A DNA stretch of 64,000 nt from DASSUW01 sp963774155 (GTDB lineage Bacteria > Actinomycetota > Thermoleophilia > Solirubrobacterales > Solirubrobacteraceae), in assembly GCA_963774155.1 (NCBI GenBank), contig CAVZDW010000005.1, forward strand, positions 62,001 to 126,000, written 5' to 3'. Below are positions 63,324 to 64,000 of this stretch, in pieces; the first letter of the stretch is position 1; every line of letters begins with the position of its first letter. The position numbers and the translations under genes were made by a program. Under the pieces are notes generated by a model. That model did not search any database, had not been told where the DNA came from, and was given only the letters and a program-made list of their open reading frames with translations.

Positions 63324-64000
63324 GCGCCGACCGTACCCCAGGTGGCCGGGCGCCCGAAAGGCCACGTTGAAGCTCTTCCTCGGTCACCTCTCGGGTGATC
63401 TCGATTCGGCCGAGCGGATTGGCCGCTCCCGGGGACGCGAAGCCGCTGCGGTCTTGGGTGAAGACGACCTCGAAGCTGTCCAGTAGCCGGGCCAGGAGCT
63501 CGCGCGGGATGTGCGGATCGTTGGTGCCGGCCTGCCCGTAGTTGCCGTAGGGGGGTGCGAACGCGAGCGGGCGATAGTCCTGAACCTGGAAGGAGAGTTG
63601 ATCCTCGCCGTACGTGATGTCTGAGAACACCCGCTCGCGCCAGCCGCCGAGCACCTCATCAGCGCCACGATAGGCATAGAACGGGCCCACGTCGTCGGGC
63701 TCTGGGCCGTACTGGATCTGCCGATGGCCGGTACCCGACTGAAGCTGCACCTCCCAGCGGCCGCTGCTCGGCAGGCGGTTGAGCTCCTGCCACGTCAGAT
63801 ACTCAGGGTCCTCTTCTTCCACGCGTCCGACATCGACGAACAGCACGGCGTTCATGCCCAGCTCCCGCAGGATGCCGTCACTGCCGGTCCAGGAGTCCAG
63901 GCGCGCGCCGTCGAAGGTCAGCAGCAAGGGGTGGGGTGGAAGGCTCACCGGCTTTCGTTTGATGAACCGGACGAAGTCGGCGAGCGTGATGGTTTCGTAG
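63307..64000 (-). CDS. NodB-like polysaccharide deacetylase-family protein, 5' end outside the window
   Basis: The frame is open to the right edge (FVRFIKRKPVSLPPHP), so the N-terminus is missing; about 230 residues are visible. LLLTFDGARLDS matches the NodB first motif, but the usual second Asp (TFDDG) is Gly, and no clear H-x3-H zinc pair follows. RPLAFAPPYGNYG matches the later motif. It may be a degenerate or differently acting deacetylase-fold protein. Confidence 0.65.
   Translation of the reverse strand, partial: YETITLADFVRFIKRKPVSLPPHPLLLTFDGARLDSWTGSDGILRELGMNAVLFVDVGRVEEEDPEYLTWQELNRLPSSGRWEVQLQSGTGHRQIQYGPEPDDVGPFYAYRGADEVLGGWRERVFSDITYGEDQLSFQVQDYRPLAFAPPYGNYGQAGTNDPHIPRELLARLLDSFEVVFTQDRSGFASPGAANPLGRIEITREVTEEELQRGLSGARPPGVRSAHGEPW

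Noticed and set aside
1..64000. CRISPR arrays, prophage or insertion sequences
   Set aside because: No spaced direct repeats with unique spacers, no phage structural genes and no transposase were found; the only repeats are the coding 33-bp array and the palindromic elements.

Overview
The window is very GC-rich bacterial chromosome (about 70% G+C), with dense gene packing, many GTG/TTG starts, stop/start overlaps of the ATGA, GTGA or TGATG type, and several apparently leaderless genes. Gene content and protein style suggest an actinobacterium, most likely a deep lineage such as Thermoleophilia/Solirubrobacterales. That placement is inference: no rRNA gene is present to settle it. No prophage, insertion sequence, CRISPR array or replication origin was seen.

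Left part (1-13 kb): the end of a DUF1844-like gene; an H+-pumping pyrophosphatase; a PAS/GAF/SpoIIE phosphatase; then a tight transport operon of two APC permeases with C-terminal universal-stress domains, a 55-residue two-helix membrane protein, two TrkA-type NAD-binding proteins and an FAD reductase. A Crp-like regulator, tRNA-Gln(CTG) and an FKBP lipoprotein follow. 13-25 kb: a heterodimeric ABC exporter, small hypothetical proteins, a thioredoxin-fold protein, a GH3/NagZ-like hydrolase, a GAF-GGDEF-HD-GYP cyclic-di-GMP protein, a STAS protein, and a protealysin-like protease beside its emfourin-like inhibitor and an EamA transporter. 25-36 kb: an HrpA helicase, a run of overlapping minus-strand genes (cupin, hydrolase, GNAT, SpoIIE phosphatase), and two unusual envelope proteins. 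One of these joins a peptidoglycan-binding domain, a membrane helix and a serine-recombinase-like domain that has lost its catalytic residues; the other is a Pro/Ala-rich protein with about 18 eleven-residue repeats.

36-48 kb: a TetR regulator with a clear operator in front of an SRPBCC gene, a thioesterase, a glutamine amidotransferase, a LysR regulator, an adhesin-like protein/histidine kinase/solute-binding lipoprotein operon, and a urease operon (ureABCFGD, no ureE). 48-64 kb: a DapB-like reductase lacking the catalytic histidines; the circularly permuted ATP-grasp / alpha-E / transglutaminase triad, a widespread but uncharacterised peptide-tagging-type system; a MarR-MFS pair; a tandem palindromic repeat; a GntR-regulated E1 alpha/beta dehydrogenase pair; a broken pentapeptide-repeat protein; a YtrA-type GntR with an ABC exporter; a delta-60 repeat protein; and a partial NodB-like protein at the right edge.

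Two cross-cutting observations matter for any reader. First, several conserved genes are broken by single-base changes, and most of those I could decode are one-base insertions. This looks more like residual sequencing error than decay, so fused or split genes here should be treated with care. Second, a roughly 110-180 bp palindromic repeat family occurs twice, each time between convergent genes, and a different 45-bp palindromic repeat occurs in tandem near 54 kb.
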